This document shows positions 16,471 to 24,586 of a stretch of 64,000 nt of DNA, in pieces. The notes under the pieces are model-generated. The model was not told where the DNA came from, did no database searches, and saw only the letters and a list, made by a program, of their open reading frames with translations. The position numbers and the translations under genes are program-made. How positions within the stretch are numbered: position 1 is the first letter of the stretch; the number at the start of each line of letters is the position of its first letter. The DNA is from Seohaeicola saemankumensis (GTDB lineage: Bacteria; Pseudomonadota; Alphaproteobacteria; Rhodobacterales; Rhodobacteraceae), in assembly GCF_020171285.1 (NCBI RefSeq), contig NZ_JAIUZI010000005.1, positions 124,001 to 188,000 of the forward strand, read 5' to 3'.

Positions 16471-16483
16471 TGCGGCTGCATGA
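15482..16483 (+). CDS. overlapping second-frame ORF sharing DNA with the C5-methyltransferase
   Basis: This 333-codon frame lies almost entirely inside the C5-methyltransferase. Its ATG overlaps the stop of the gene before (ATGA at 15482) and its stop overlaps the ATG of the gene after (ATGA at 16480), the coupling style used all along this operon. The N-terminal two thirds are Ser/Arg/Pro-rich and shadow-like. The last 120 residues look like real protein: WPTPMATDG, WMTPTARDHKDG, NGLLGRQV and LNPAFVEALMGWPTGWT at residues 284-300. The last of these is a motif I associate with the C-terminal part of phage C5-methyltransferases. Genuine dual coding or an alternative C-terminus is possible; a shadow is the alternative. 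Confidence 0.45.
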   Translation: MTWLYLPPVALPELETHACSASRCAPAQAGSTSVLPSPCPDIELWAMSNGKPTPRPFSWHGWKRRPWIQRLSGTTLEPSTAARGAARWTSSLRAIRASPSPSRANAGVPTTRATSGPMSPASSTRSNLPSCSSKTSLIISALASPKSPEDWSAWTTALRRASSPRRKSVRLTNGNGSSSLPYARDTTRPTPDTCSKTRLSSGNRTESMKRWPTPMATDGNKPSAGSRRTADLTHSSQAWMTPTARDHKDGATSLANTPVNGLLGRQVLVTPTVGSDTSELRRTLNPAFVEALMGWPTGWTAFGSVATEWSHWLPRMRCELSRLNCWPMDDAAA

Positions 16484-16734
16484 AGCAGTCGCGCCTCATG
16501 TCACTGATCGAGGCAATTGCCAACGTTGCTGTGGGCTACGGTGTTGCTGTTCTTACGCAGATCCTGATCTTTCCGATGTTCGGGCTGCACACAACGCTGT
16601 CGCAAAACTTGAAGATGGGCGCAATGTTCACCGTCGTAAGCATCGCACGTTCCTTCGCCCTGCGGCGGTTGTTCGAGGCGATCGGGGTTCGTCAGACGAA
16701 TTCCTCTTCACCATGGAAAAAGGGCCGACGCTAG
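16480..16734 (+). CDS. small membrane phage protein (DUF7220-like)
   Basis: This 84-residue protein has two likely membrane helices. One spans about residues 12-35 (VAVGYGVAVLTQILIFPMFG) and a weaker one about 45-65. A basic C-terminus ends WKKGRR. The sequence matches the DUF7220 group of alphaproteobacterial phage proteins as I recall it. ATG 16480 overlaps the stop of the second-frame ORF. It ends the rightward modification operon. A membrane role such as superinfection exclusion is conceivable but unsupported. Confidence 0.75.
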   Translation: MKQSRLMSLIEAIANVAVGYGVAVLTQILIFPMFGLHTTLSQNLKMGAMFTVVSIARSFALRRLFEAIGVRQTNSSSPWKKGRR

Positions 16735-16742
16735 GTCGGCCC
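16717..16742 (-). terminator. rho-independent terminator for the minus-strand cassette
   Basis: Read on the minus strand, GGGCCGAC and GTCGGCCC form an 8-bp stem around CTAGC, followed by TTTTT. It lies downstream of the minus-strand DUF3489 gene and overlaps the end of the rightward DUF7220-like gene, so it closes the leftward unit that begins at 17949. Confidence 0.85.
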
Positions 16743-16858
16743 GGCACTCAGGAAGGGGACGTAATCAACTTCACTTCAATAAATCGAGGAACCACTCACG
16801 ACGTCCTCGGGATCACAGTATCAGGCGTTTCGCCAGCCACAACTGCAAGAAGTCGGGT

Positions 16859-17392
16859 TCATGCGATCCTGTCGTCTGCATGCAACGAATACACCCGCCC
16901 GCGCCCCTCGACCCTTTCCGAGGTCACGTCGAGTTCGAGCTTCTTCTTTAGGGCTCCCGAAATCGCGCCGCGCACGGTGTGTGATTGCCATCCCGTTGCT
17001 GCCATGATCTCTGCAATGGTGGCACCGTCCACCGCGCGCAGCATTGCGATCAAGGTCGCCTGCTTGGTGCCCTCGCGGGTTATGCGCGGTTTGGGTGATG
17101 TATTCTCAGTTCGTTTGGTCTCCGCACTGTCCGTCTCAATACCGATGGCAGCAAGGCCCGTACGGCTTGCGATCAGCGTGACACCGTGGCCGTCGCCGGT
17201 TTCGCGCCAAACAGGCTCGCCCTTGCGCATGTCCGCTTTGACCTCTTCGAGGAAGCCTTTTGCAAGCATGGCTTTGACAACTTTGGCGGCCGCCCCGCCG
17301 CGCAGTTTTTCCGGCAACGGCAAGGCGATGCTGCCCGCCCTTTGGGATGCGGCGCTGAGAATGATGGCTTGGGTATCTGAAAGTTTGGTCAT
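16859..17392 (-). CDS. DUF3489 domain protein, winged-helix-like
   Basis: This 177-residue minus-strand protein begins MTKLSDTQAIILSAASQR, typical of the DUF3489 group. The N-terminal half looks like a winged helix (GGAAAKVVKAMLAKGFLEEV). The C-terminal domain (TKQATLIAMLRAVDGATIAE, then HTVRGAISGALKKKL) is a second helix-turn-helix-like unit. Such proteins are frequent in alphaproteobacterial prophages and are presumed DNA-binding regulators. It is the last gene of a leftward cassette that opposes all other phage genes and has its own terminator. A lysogeny-stage regulator is possible. Confidence 0.8.
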   Translation of the reverse strand: MTKLSDTQAIILSAASQRAGSIALPLPEKLRGGAAAKVVKAMLAKGFLEEVKADMRKGEPVWRETGDGHGVTLIASRTGLAAIGIETDSAETKRTENTSPKPRITREGTKQATLIAMLRAVDGATIAEIMAATGWQSHTVRGAISGALKKKLELDVTSERVEGRGRVYSLHADDRIA

Positions 17393-17482
17393 GTGTGCCT
17401 CCGGGTTTGAGCCGCGCGGAATGCGGAGCTTCTACCGAGGCAAGCCCGCCGTCTTGGCGGGCCGGGACCAACGCGCTATGGC

Positions 17483-17677
17483 TCAGTCGTCGCGCGCGAT
17501 CAGGGCAAGGAGGACGGCCGCCATGCCGCCGAGATATTCGCTGCGGCGAAAGACGATCTCGTCGATCTCGCGCGCTGTGTTGATGGTTGGATCGACCTGC
17601 AGGTCGCTGCCCATGTGCGGCATCAGGCGAGCAGCCTCACGGTTGTAGCGCTCTGCAAGGGTGCGGGTTATCGACAT
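17483..17677 (-). CDS. small hypothetical minus-strand phage protein
   Basis: This 64-residue protein starts at ATG 17677, overlapping by one base the stop of the gene upstream (TGATG); a GTG one codon earlier is an alternative. The N-terminal half is polar (TLAERYNREAARLMPHMG). The C-terminal part carries a hydrophobic stretch (YLGGMAAVLLALIARDD). No family is recognised. It belongs to the same leftward cassette as the DUF3489 gene. Confidence 0.6.
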   Translation of the reverse strand: MSITRTLAERYNREAARLMPHMGSDLQVDPTINTAREIDEIVFRRSEYLGGMAAVLLALIARDD

Positions 17678-17949
17678 CACCCCGCGTATTCGCCTTCGCC
17701 AAAGGCGCTGTCGGTGATGCGCTTCAGGAGGCTGGCGTAGTGCTCAAGGCTGCCAACGGTGGCCCAACCGATCTCGTCGGGGTGGCAGTTGAAATGCTCA
17801 TCGCTGAGGCTTTGCAGCCGGGCGAGCATCTCGTCGATTTCGGCCTTCTTGCCGATGAAGGCGTTGAGCGCCGCCTCTCTGTTGCGGCGCGCCTTCTCGG
17901 CGCGCAGTTGATGGCGGGGTGTTGTTTGCGGGTTCAGACGGGTCATCAT
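17677..17949 (-). CDS. small helical minus-strand phage protein
   Basis: This 90-residue protein begins at ATG 17949 with AAGGAGCC before it. A longer frame to 18102 is disfavoured because it adds an atypical N-terminus and runs into the divergent promoter region. The sequence is highly charged and helical (RAEKARRNREAALNAFIGKK, EIDEMLARLQSLSDEHFN), suggesting a coiled coil near residues 18-50. The family is unknown. It is first in the leftward three-gene cassette. Confidence 0.65.
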   Translation of the reverse strand: MMTRLNPQTTPRHQLRAEKARRNREAALNAFIGKKAEIDEMLARLQSLSDEHFNCHPDEIGWATVGSLEHYASLLKRITDSAFGEGEYAG

Positions 17950-18095
17950 GGCGGCTCCTTGTTTCTGCGCGCGCTGGGCTGCTTGAGGGCTGTGGGTGCG
18001 TCGTTTCGTTGTAAGAAGCTTCGCTCTGATGCAGGTCTCTATCCAGTATAATCGAAGCAATTTCAGTGCTTTGATTGGGTTGTGAGGGTCATCTA
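17950..18095. promoter_or_regulatory. divergent control region between leftward cassette and packaging genes
   Basis: This 146-base gap separates the leftward small genes from the rightward terminase operon. TATAAT occurs on the + strand at 18047-18052, and TATACT on the minus strand overlaps it at 18045-18050, so back-to-back -10 elements are possible. I see no good -35 match for either, which may mean that activators or phage factors are needed. Confidence 0.35.
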
Positions 18096-18692
18096 GTGTC
18101 ATCTGCCACCCAACCTATCGGGGTGATTGCCAAGCTGCTCGACCTGTCGGAACGGCGGGTGCAGCAGTTGAGCCGCGAAGGTGTGATCCCGAAGGCGACA
18201 CGCGGGCAATACGAGCTGATCGGCTCGGTGCGTGGCTACGTCCGCTACCTGCGCGATCAGGCCGCAAAGGCCCAGGCCGGGGCGCCGGATTACGCCGCCG
18301 AGCGCGCGCGGTTCATCCGGGCCAGGGCCGATCTCGCCGAGATGGAAGCGGAGGAAAAACGGGGATCCGTCATCGCGGCGGAACAGATCGAGGCCGCCTG
18401 GATTGCCGTGCTGGCGCTATTGCGCACCCGTCTGCTGGCGCTGCCGGACCGACTGGCGCCACAGGCCTTTGATCAATCAACCGTCGGAGACACCCGCAAC
18501 CTGATCCGCGCCGCCATTCGCGAGGTGCTCGATGATCTCGCGCAACCAGATGTCCAACTTGAGACCGGCACTGACCCTGACGGGATCCCCGATCCTGAAA
18601 CGGACAGTGGAAAGGGCGATGGCGGTTCTGAAACCGCCGCCGGACCTGACGATCAGCGACTGGGCGGATCAGAACCGGCGACTGAGCTCTGA
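18096..18692 (+). CDS. terminase small subunit (Nu1-like)
   Basis: This 198-residue protein from GTG 18096 opens with a helix-turn-helix (GVIAKLLDLSERRVQQLSREG) near residues 8-28. Helical parts (RFIRARADLAEMEAEEKRG, AWIAVLALLRTRLLALPDR) match lambda Nu1-type small terminases, which bind the packaging site and recruit the large subunit. The last 40 residues are acidic and low-complexity. The end overlaps the large-subunit gene by about 70 bases. An upstream in-frame TTG at 18075 is a possible but less likely start. Confidence 0.8.
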   Translation: MSSATQPIGVIAKLLDLSERRVQQLSREGVIPKATRGQYELIGSVRGYVRYLRDQAAKAQAGAPDYAAERARFIRARADLAEMEAEEKRGSVIAAEQIEAAWIAVLALLRTRLLALPDRLAPQAFDQSTVGDTRNLIRAAIREVLDDLAQPDVQLETGTDPDGIPDPETDSGKGDGGSETAAGPDDQRLGGSEPATEL

Positions 18693-20502
18693 AGCCAGCG
18701 CGGAACCGGGCCAATGGCGCACGAGCCGTGCGGAATACCAGCGCGGGATCATGGACGCGATCTCGGATCCGGCGGCGGAAACCATCGTAATCATGTCGAG
18801 CAGCCAAATTGGCAAGTCGGAGTCGATCTTGAACATGGTCGGTTATCACATCGACCACGACCCGGCGCCGATCATGGTGGTGATGCCGACCGAGCGCGAC
18901 GCAGAAACCTGGTCGAAGGACCGGTTCTCCCCGATGGCGCGGGACACACCCTGCCTTCAGGACAAGATCGCCAACCCGAAGTCGCGGGACGGCAACAACA
19001 AGATCCTGCACAAGCGGTTTCCGGGTGGGCATCTGACCATCGTCGGGGCCAATGCGCCCTCTGGACTGGCGAGCCGCCCGATCCGGTTGCTCCTCTGCGA
19101 TGAGGTCGATCGTTATCCCTTCAGCGCGGGCGCCGAAGGTGACCCGGTCAACCTCGCGAAAAAGCGGACGGTGACGTTCTGGAACCGCAAGATCGTGCTG
19201 GTCTCGACGCCGACGAACAAGGGCACGAGCCGGATCGAGGCGGCCTTCGAGGAAAGCGACCAGCGCCGGTTCTGGGTGCCGTGCCCAGACTGCGGGGCGG
19301 AACAGGTACTGACCTGGGCTCAGGTCAAATGGGACAAGGCACGGGATGGTAGCCACCGTCCGGAAACGGCGCGATACCATTGCGCAGACTGCGACGCAGC
19401 CTGGAAAGATGAGACCCGCTGGTCTGCGATCGCCAAGGGACGCTGGATTGCCGAGGCGCCATTCAATGGGACGGCCGGGTTCCATCTGAACGAGATCTAT
19501 TCGCCCTGGGTGCGGCTCGAGGCCATGGCCAAGGCTTTTCTCTCGGCCCGGGCGGGTGGCGACGAGACGATGAAGACCTTCGTCAACACCTCGCTGGGCG
19601 AGACCTGGATGGAAAGCGGCGAAGCGCCGGACTGGCAACGGCTGCAGGGGCTGAAAGAAGATTGGCGCGCGGGCTCGGTGCCGGCGGGCGGGCTGTTCCT
19701 GACTGCCGGCGCCGACGTTCAGAAGGACCGGATCGAGGTTGATATCTGGGCCTGGGGCCGTGGGCTGGAAAGCTGGCTCATCGATCACGTTGTCATCGAC
19801 GGTGGACCAGGCGATCCGGCCTGCTGGCAGAGGCTCTCGGACCTTCTGGGGCAAACCTGGCAGCACGCCAGCGGCTCGCCGATGACCATTGCGCGGCTTG
19901 CGATCGATACGGGCTATGAGACGGCCGCGGTCTATGCCTGGGCGCGTCAGGTGGGCTTTGGGCAGGTCGCGCCGGTCAAGGGCCTTGAAGGCTTCAATCG
20001 CACTAGTCCGGTGACCGGCCCGACCTTCGTGGACGCCACCATCGGCGGCAAACGTCTGCGCCGGGGCGCGCGGCTCTGGACCGTGGCCACCTCGACCTTC
20101 AAGGCTGAGACCTATCGGTTCCTGCGGCTCGATCCGCCGGACACCAGCACGGTGGTTGGGGAGCGGTTTCCTCCCGGCTTCATCCATCTGCCGGGCTGGA
20201 TCGATGCTGAATGGCTGAAACAGCTGACGGCCGAGCAGCTGGTTACGGTCAAGACCAGGCGCGGGTTTGCGAAGCTCGAATGGCAGAAGCTGCGGGAGCG
20301 CAACGAGGCGCTCGACTGCCGGGTTTATGCCCGCGCCGCCGCCTGGATCACCGGCGCGGATCGCTGGTCGGAAGCGCAATGGAACGAGCTGGAGCGGCAG
20401 GTTGCGTTGCCGGTCCGTGATGACACTGCGGTCGGGGCGAACGGACGGACGTCGCGCCCGGCATCCAGGCGGCGCTCCGTGCGCTCGAACTACATGGGGT
20501 GA
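18619..20502 (+). CDS. terminase large subunit, lambda GpA family
   Basis: This 627-residue packaging motor and nuclease starts at ATG 18619, where GpA homology begins (PPPDLTISDWADQNRRLSSE). An in-frame ATG at 18532 would give a longer N-terminus. The ATPase has the Walker A-like SSSQIGKSE near residue 60 and Walker B LLLCDEVD near 157. A zinc-binding CPDCG lies near 223. The C-terminal nuclease region includes LFLTAGADVQKDRIEVDIWA, with its acidic residues. It cuts concatemers and pumps DNA into the prohead. GpA type, with gpW next, indicates a lambda-like cos-packaging phage. Confidence 0.9.
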   Translation: MAVLKPPPDLTISDWADQNRRLSSEASAEPGQWRTSRAEYQRGIMDAISDPAAETIVIMSSSQIGKSESILNMVGYHIDHDPAPIMVVMPTERDAETWSKDRFSPMARDTPCLQDKIANPKSRDGNNKILHKRFPGGHLTIVGANAPSGLASRPIRLLLCDEVDRYPFSAGAEGDPVNLAKKRTVTFWNRKIVLVSTPTNKGTSRIEAAFEESDQRRFWVPCPDCGAEQVLTWAQVKWDKARDGSHRPETARYHCADCDAAWKDETRWSAIAKGRWIAEAPFNGTAGFHLNEIYSPWVRLEAMAKAFLSARAGGDETMKTFVNTSLGETWMESGEAPDWQRLQGLKEDWRAGSVPAGGLFLTAGADVQKDRIEVDIWAWGRGLESWLIDHVVIDGGPGDPACWQRLSDLLGQTWQHASGSPMTIARLAIDTGYETAAVYAWARQVGFGQVAPVKGLEGFNRTSPVTGPTFVDATIGGKRLRRGARLWTVATSTFKAETYRFLRLDPPDTSTVVGERFPPGFIHLPGWIDAEWLKQLTAEQLVTVKTRRGFAKLEWQKLRERNEALDCRVYARAAAWITGADRWSEAQWNELERQVALPVRDDTAVGANGRTSRPASRRRSVRSNYMG

Positions 20503-20504
20503 AG

Positions 20505-20720
20505 ATGGCAACGCTCGCGGATTTACAGTCCCGTCGGGAGACGTTGACGGCCGCGCGATCCTCAGGTGTGGCGCGGGTCAGCTATGACGGCAAGACGGTG
20601 GACTATCGCAGCATCGCCGAGATCGACCGGGCCATCGAGGCGCTGGACCGCGAGATCGCGACCGTCGAAGGACGGCGGATCGTGCGGCAGGTTCGTGTGA
20701 CAACGGCGAAAGGGCTCTGA
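20505..20720 (+). CDS. gpW-like head-tail joining protein
   Basis: This 71-residue protein from ATG 20505 (or GTG 20499, overlapping the terminase stop) has the typical gpW pattern: ATLADLQSRRETLTAARSSG, then VSYDGKTVDYRSIAEIDRAI and a final basic helix. gpW is a small head-completion protein that plugs the portal after packaging. It lies between terminase and portal, exactly as W does in lambda. Confidence 0.85.
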   Translation: MATLADLQSRRETLTAARSSGVARVSYDGKTVDYRSIAEIDRAIEALDREIATVEGRRIVRQVRVTTAKGL

Positions 20721-20721
20721 C

Positions 20722-22212
20722 ATGGGGCTGTTCGACCGCTTCCGCCGCCGGTCCGCCGGCGGCCCGGCTGCCGTGCGTGCCCGCCTCGAAGGCGCCATGG
20801 CAAAGCGCCGGCTGCGCGGGTGGAACCCGCCCTTGGAGAACATCAACGCGCTGGTCGCCTCTGGCGGTCCGCGGCTCCTGGCGCGCTCGCGCGAGCTGGT
20901 GGTCACCAACGGCTATGCCGCCAATGCCTGCGAGGCTTTTGCGGCGAACCTGGTGGGCGACGGAATCAAGCCGTCCTCGCTGATCGGTGACGCCGACCTG
21001 CGGGATCGGGTCCAGCGGCTCTGGCTGGCCTGGACCGACGAGGCTGACGCCGATGGGCTGACCGACTTCTACGGGTTGCAGGCCATGGTCGCGCGGGAGA
21101 TGTTCGTCGCAGGCGAGTGCTTTGTCCGGCTGCGTCCGCGCCGGGCGGAGGATGGGTTGTTGGTGCCGCTGCAGTTGCAACTCCTGCAGTCCGAGATGCT
21201 GCCCTTCGAGAAGACGGAAACGGCGGCGAATGGCAATCGCATCCGCTGCGGGATCGAGTTCGACGCCATTGGCCGGCGGGTGGCCTATCATTTCCGCCGC
21301 CGGCACCCCGGCGACAGTACCGACCATGGCGCGGTCATCCCGGAAACGGTGCGCGTGCCAGCTGGGGATGTCCTGCACATCTACCGGCCCATCGATGCCG
21401 GCCAGATCCGGGGCCTGCCGCATGTGGCCCCGGCCATGGTGCGGCTCTTTCTGCTCGATCAGTATGACGACGCCGAGCTTGACCGGAAGAAAACAGCCGC
21501 GATGTTCGCGGGCTTCATCACCAAGACCGCGCCGGAAGACCCGATGATGGGCGAGGGTGAGGCGGATCTCGATGGGGCGGCCATTGCCAGCCTCGAGCCC
21601 GGCACGATGCAGGTGCTGCTGCCGGGAGAGGATGTAAAGTTCTCGAGCCCGGCCGATGTCGGCAGCAGCTACGAGGCGTTCCAGTACCGGACACTGCTGG
21701 CGGTCTCGGCCTCGCTTGGGTTGCCCTACCATCTCGTCACCGGCGATGTCCGGCAGGCGAATTATTCGAGCCTCAGGGCAGAGCTTGTCGAGTTCCGGCG
21801 CCGCATCGGCCAGCTCCAGCATGGGGTGATTGCGCATCAGCTCTGCCGGCCGATCTGGCGGCGTTGGCTGGAAACGGCGGTGCTGGCCGGGGCAATCGAC
21901 GTTGGCGAAACTGCGAGTGCCCTGCCGGTGCAGTGGATTCCGCCGCGCTGGGACTGGGTCGATCCGCTGAAGGATATCCAGGCTCAGGTGCTGGCGATGG
22001 AGGCCGGGCTGACCTCCCGCCGGAAGGTGGTCGAGGCGACTGGCTACGACATCGAGGAAGTGGACCGCGAGAACGCGGCAGACGCCGCGCGCGCCCGCGA
22101 CATGGGGCTGAGCTATCGCACCAGCCCTGGCGAGACGCAGGGCGCCCGCACCACGCCAACCCAGCCGCCCGAGACCCGCGGCGGGGACGGCAAGACATCC
22201 GAACAGGAGTGA
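20722..22212 (+). CDS. phage portal protein, lambda family
   Basis: This 496-residue portal protein starts one base after the gpW stop. Recognisable parts are WNPPLENINALVASGGPRLL near residue 34, VVTNGYAANACEAFAANLVG near 57, and QANYSSLRAELVEFRR near 345, the conserved lambda gpB-type signature. Twelve copies form the channel through which DNA enters and leaves the head. The final 30 residues are a Thr/Pro/Gly-rich tail. The maturation protease gene follows after four bases. Confidence 0.92.
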   Translation: MGLFDRFRRRSAGGPAAVRARLEGAMAKRRLRGWNPPLENINALVASGGPRLLARSRELVVTNGYAANACEAFAANLVGDGIKPSSLIGDADLRDRVQRLWLAWTDEADADGLTDFYGLQAMVAREMFVAGECFVRLRPRRAEDGLLVPLQLQLLQSEMLPFEKTETAANGNRIRCGIEFDAIGRRVAYHFRRRHPGDSTDHGAVIPETVRVPAGDVLHIYRPIDAGQIRGLPHVAPAMVRLFLLDQYDDAELDRKKTAAMFAGFITKTAPEDPMMGEGEADLDGAAIASLEPGTMQVLLPGEDVKFSSPADVGSSYEAFQYRTLLAVSASLGLPYHLVTGDVRQANYSSLRAELVEFRRRIGQLQHGVIAHQLCRPIWRRWLETAVLAGAIDVGETASALPVQWIPPRWDWVDPLKDIQAQVLAMEAGLTSRRKVVEATGYDIEEVDRENAADAARARDMGLSYRTSPGETQGARTTPTQPPETRGGDGKTSEQE

Positions 22213-22216
22213 CCAT

Positions 22217-23176
22217 ATGAACAGCTGGTATACGATCCGGGCCCGCGACACGGGCGCGGAACTCTCGATCTATGACGAGATCGGTGCCTATGGTGTCAGC
22301 GCCAAGGCCTTCATCGCAGAGATTGGCGCGCTGGAGGCTGGCACTGCGCTGGAGCTGCGCCTCAACAGCCCCGGTGGGTCGGTCTTCGACGCGGTGGCAA
22401 TCTACAACGCGCTGAAGCGTCACGACGGGCCCGTCACCGTGACCATCGACGGTATCGCGGCTTCGGCCGCCTCCTACGTCGCCATGGCCGGCGACGAGAT
22501 CGTCATGCCGGAGAACGCCTTCCTGATGATCCATGACCCCTCGGGGCTGGTCATGGGCACGGCTGGGGACATGCGCGCCATGGCGGAGGCGCTCGACAAG
22601 ATCGCCGGCAGCCTGATCAAGGGATACGCCGCGAAATCCGGCAAACCCGAAGACGACATCGCCACGCTGATGGCGGCCGAGACGTGGTTCGATGCCGCCG
22701 AAGCCGTGGAAGCAGGCTTTGCCGACCGGGTCGCCGAGCCGGTGCGCATCGCCGCACGCTTCGATATTGGCGCCTTCCGCAATGCGCCCACGAAGCTCGC
22801 GGAAGCCGTGCCGGACGAACCTGAGGCGGTCGATCTTCCCGAACCTGACGCCAACGAGCCTGACGAAGATCCGCTGGATGCGGCCGACGAACCGGCAATG
22901 CCACCCGACATTCCGGACGCACAAACGATCCGAGCTGAGGCCATGGCGCATGCCAAGGCCGTTGTCGATCTCTGCCGCCTTGCTGGCCAGCCCCAGATGG
23001 CGGCCGGGTTCCTTGAAACTGAGACGAGCCTCGATGCAGTTCGCGCGGCGCTTCTCGATGTTCGCGCCAAATCCGATCCCGACATCTCCGCCTCCCACCC
23101 GCAGCCCGGACCGGGCCCGGCGGCAAAACCCTGGGGCGATGTGATCGCCCGCACCTTCAAGCGCAAAGGACAGTGA
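22217..23176 (+). CDS. ClpP-like prohead maturation protease (S14 family)
   Basis: This 319-residue protein has a ClpP-fold domain in about the first 180 residues. Ser83 in GIAASAAS is the likely nucleophile, with His106 in MIHDPSG; LRLNSPGGSVFDAVAIYNAL is typical of the family. The remainder is an acidic, Pro-rich linker and a helical segment, possibly a scaffold-like tail as in lambda C/Nu3. The enzyme would cleave scaffold and portal during head maturation. AACAGGAG precedes ATG 22217. Confidence 0.88.
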   Translation: MNSWYTIRARDTGAELSIYDEIGAYGVSAKAFIAEIGALEAGTALELRLNSPGGSVFDAVAIYNALKRHDGPVTVTIDGIAASAASYVAMAGDEIVMPENAFLMIHDPSGLVMGTAGDMRAMAEALDKIAGSLIKGYAAKSGKPEDDIATLMAAETWFDAAEAVEAGFADRVAEPVRIAARFDIGAFRNAPTKLAEAVPDEPEAVDLPEPDANEPDEDPLDAADEPAMPPDIPDAQTIRAEAMAHAKAVVDLCRLAGQPQMAAGFLETETSLDAVRAALLDVRAKSDPDISASHPQPGPGPAAKPWGDVIARTFKRKGQ

Positions 23177-23179
23177 CAC

Positions 23180-23545
23180 ATGCCCACGCTCACCGAGACC
23201 ACCCATCCTGGCGGCTTCCTCGTCTGGGAGGCCTTCCGCGACTACACCCGCGAGGTGGTGACCATCGCCGCGGGCGAGCTTTCCCCTGGTACCGTGCTGG
23301 GCAAGATCACCGCGTCGGGCAAGTACGCGGCCCACGATCCCGGTGCCACGGACGGCACCGAGACCGCGGTCGCCGTGCTCTGGGGCAAGGTCGATGCCAC
23401 CGGCGGCGATGTCGAAGCGGTTGCTCTCATTCGCGGTCCCGCCATCGTCAACCGCCACGACCTCGTCTTTACCGGTACGCAGACCGAGCCTGAAATCGAC
23501 GCCGCGCACACTGCGCTGTTGGCGGCCGGCATTCTCACCCGCTGA
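23180..23545 (+). CDS. head decoration protein (lambda gpD-like)
   Basis: This 121-residue protein has the pattern of lambda gpD: LSPGTVLGKITASGKYAAHD, then AVAVLWGKVDATGGDVEAVA and a C-terminal DAAHTALLAAGILTR. gpD trimers cement the expanded capsid so that it holds a full genome. It lies between the protease and the major capsid gene, as in lambda. The start is three bases after the protease stop. Confidence 0.88.
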   Translation: MPTLTETTHPGGFLVWEAFRDYTREVVTIAAGELSPGTVLGKITASGKYAAHDPGATDGTETAVAVLWGKVDATGGDVEAVALIRGPAIVNRHDLVFTGTQTEPEIDAAHTALLAAGILTR

Positions 23546-23572
23546 TCTCTCTCAACTCCGAAAGGAAACACG

Positions 23573-24586
23573 ATGGCCACCATGGACATCTTCGACGCCG
23601 ATGCCTTCTCGGTCATCGAACTCACCCGCGCGCTGGAGAACATCCCGTTCAAACCGGCGCTTCTCTCCAGTTCAAACCTCTTCAGCCCGCGCGGCGTGCG
23701 CGCCCGCACCGTGGTGATCGAAAGTCGCGACGGCACGCTGTCGCTGATCCCGTTTTCCGAACGCGGCTCGGCCTATGAGCAACAGGTTCCCGAGCGGCGC
23801 GATATGCGCGCCTTCGTCTGCCGCCAGTTCAAGAAGCAGGATGTGCTGTGGGCCTCCGAGATCCAGTCGGTCCGGGACTTTGGCTCGGAGAGCGCGACGC
23901 AACAGGTGCAGACCGAGGTGGCCCACCGGCTGCGGCGGCTCCGTCAGGATGCCGAGGCCACCTTCGAGTACCACTTCCTGAACGGTATCCAGGGGATCGT
24001 GAAGGACCCGAAAGACGGCGCCACGGTGATCGACTACGCCGCCGAATTCGGCATCGCACCGGCTGCCGAGATCGACTTCGACCTCGACAACGCAAGCCCC
24101 GCCTCGGGGGCGCTGCGCAAACGCTGCCAGGCGCTGATCGAGAGCGTGGAGGAAAGCCTCGGCGGGCTTGCCGCCGGAGCGGTGATTGTGCGTGCCGAAT
24201 GCGGCTCGGGTTTCTTTGCCGATCTCGTGGCCCATAAGGAGGTGCGCGAGACCTACCTCAACACCGCTGCGGCGGCCGATCTGCGCGGCCGTGTGGCCGA
24301 TGAGGTCAGCTTTGGCGGCATCACCTTCCGCCGCTACCGGGGCAGTTCCGCCTTCGGCGTGCCGACCGACAAGGCCTATTTCTATCCCGAGGGCGTCGAG
24401 GGGCTCTTCGAGATCTACCATGCCCCGGCCGATACGTTCGAGACGGTCAATACCCTCGGCCTGCCGCTCTACGCCCGCACCATCCCCGACCGGGATCGCG
24501 ACGAATGGGTGCGGCTTGAGATCGAAAGCAACCCGCTGCCGATCTGCACCCGGCCGCAGGTTCTGCGCAGCGCACGGCGGACCTGA
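23573..24586 (+). CDS. major capsid protein (lambda gpE-like)
   Basis: This 337-residue major capsid protein of the HK97 fold belongs to the lambda E family. Features are FDADAFSVIELTRALENIPF at the N-terminus, RLRQDAEATFEYHFLNGIQG near residue 125, and IPDRDRDEWVRLEIESNPLP near the C-terminus. AAAGGAAAC precedes ATG 23573. The stop shares a base with the next start. It is the main structural protein of the head. Confidence 0.92.
   Translation: MATMDIFDADAFSVIELTRALENIPFKPALLSSSNLFSPRGVRARTVVIESRDGTLSLIPFSERGSAYEQQVPERRDMRAFVCRQFKKQDVLWASEIQSVRDFGSESATQQVQTEVAHRLRRLRQDAEATFEYHFLNGIQGIVKDPKDGATVIDYAAEFGIAPAAEIDFDLDNASPASGALRKRCQALIESVEESLGGLAAGAVIVRAECGSGFFADLVAHKEVRETYLNTAAAADLRGRVADEVSFGGITFRRYRGSSAFGVPTDKAYFYPEGVEGLFEIYHAPADTFETVNTLGLPLYARTIPDRDRDEWVRLEIESNPLPICTRPQVLRSARRT

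Noticed and set aside
16467..17648. 393-codon + frame opposite the DUF3489 gene
   Set aside because: The minus strand encodes a recognisable protein with a terminator at its end; the + frame is low-complexity.
18370..20511. 713-codon minus-strand frame antisense to the terminase large subunit
   Set aside because: The + strand frame has all GpA motifs and fits the operon. The antisense frame has no family pattern and is a high-GC shadow.
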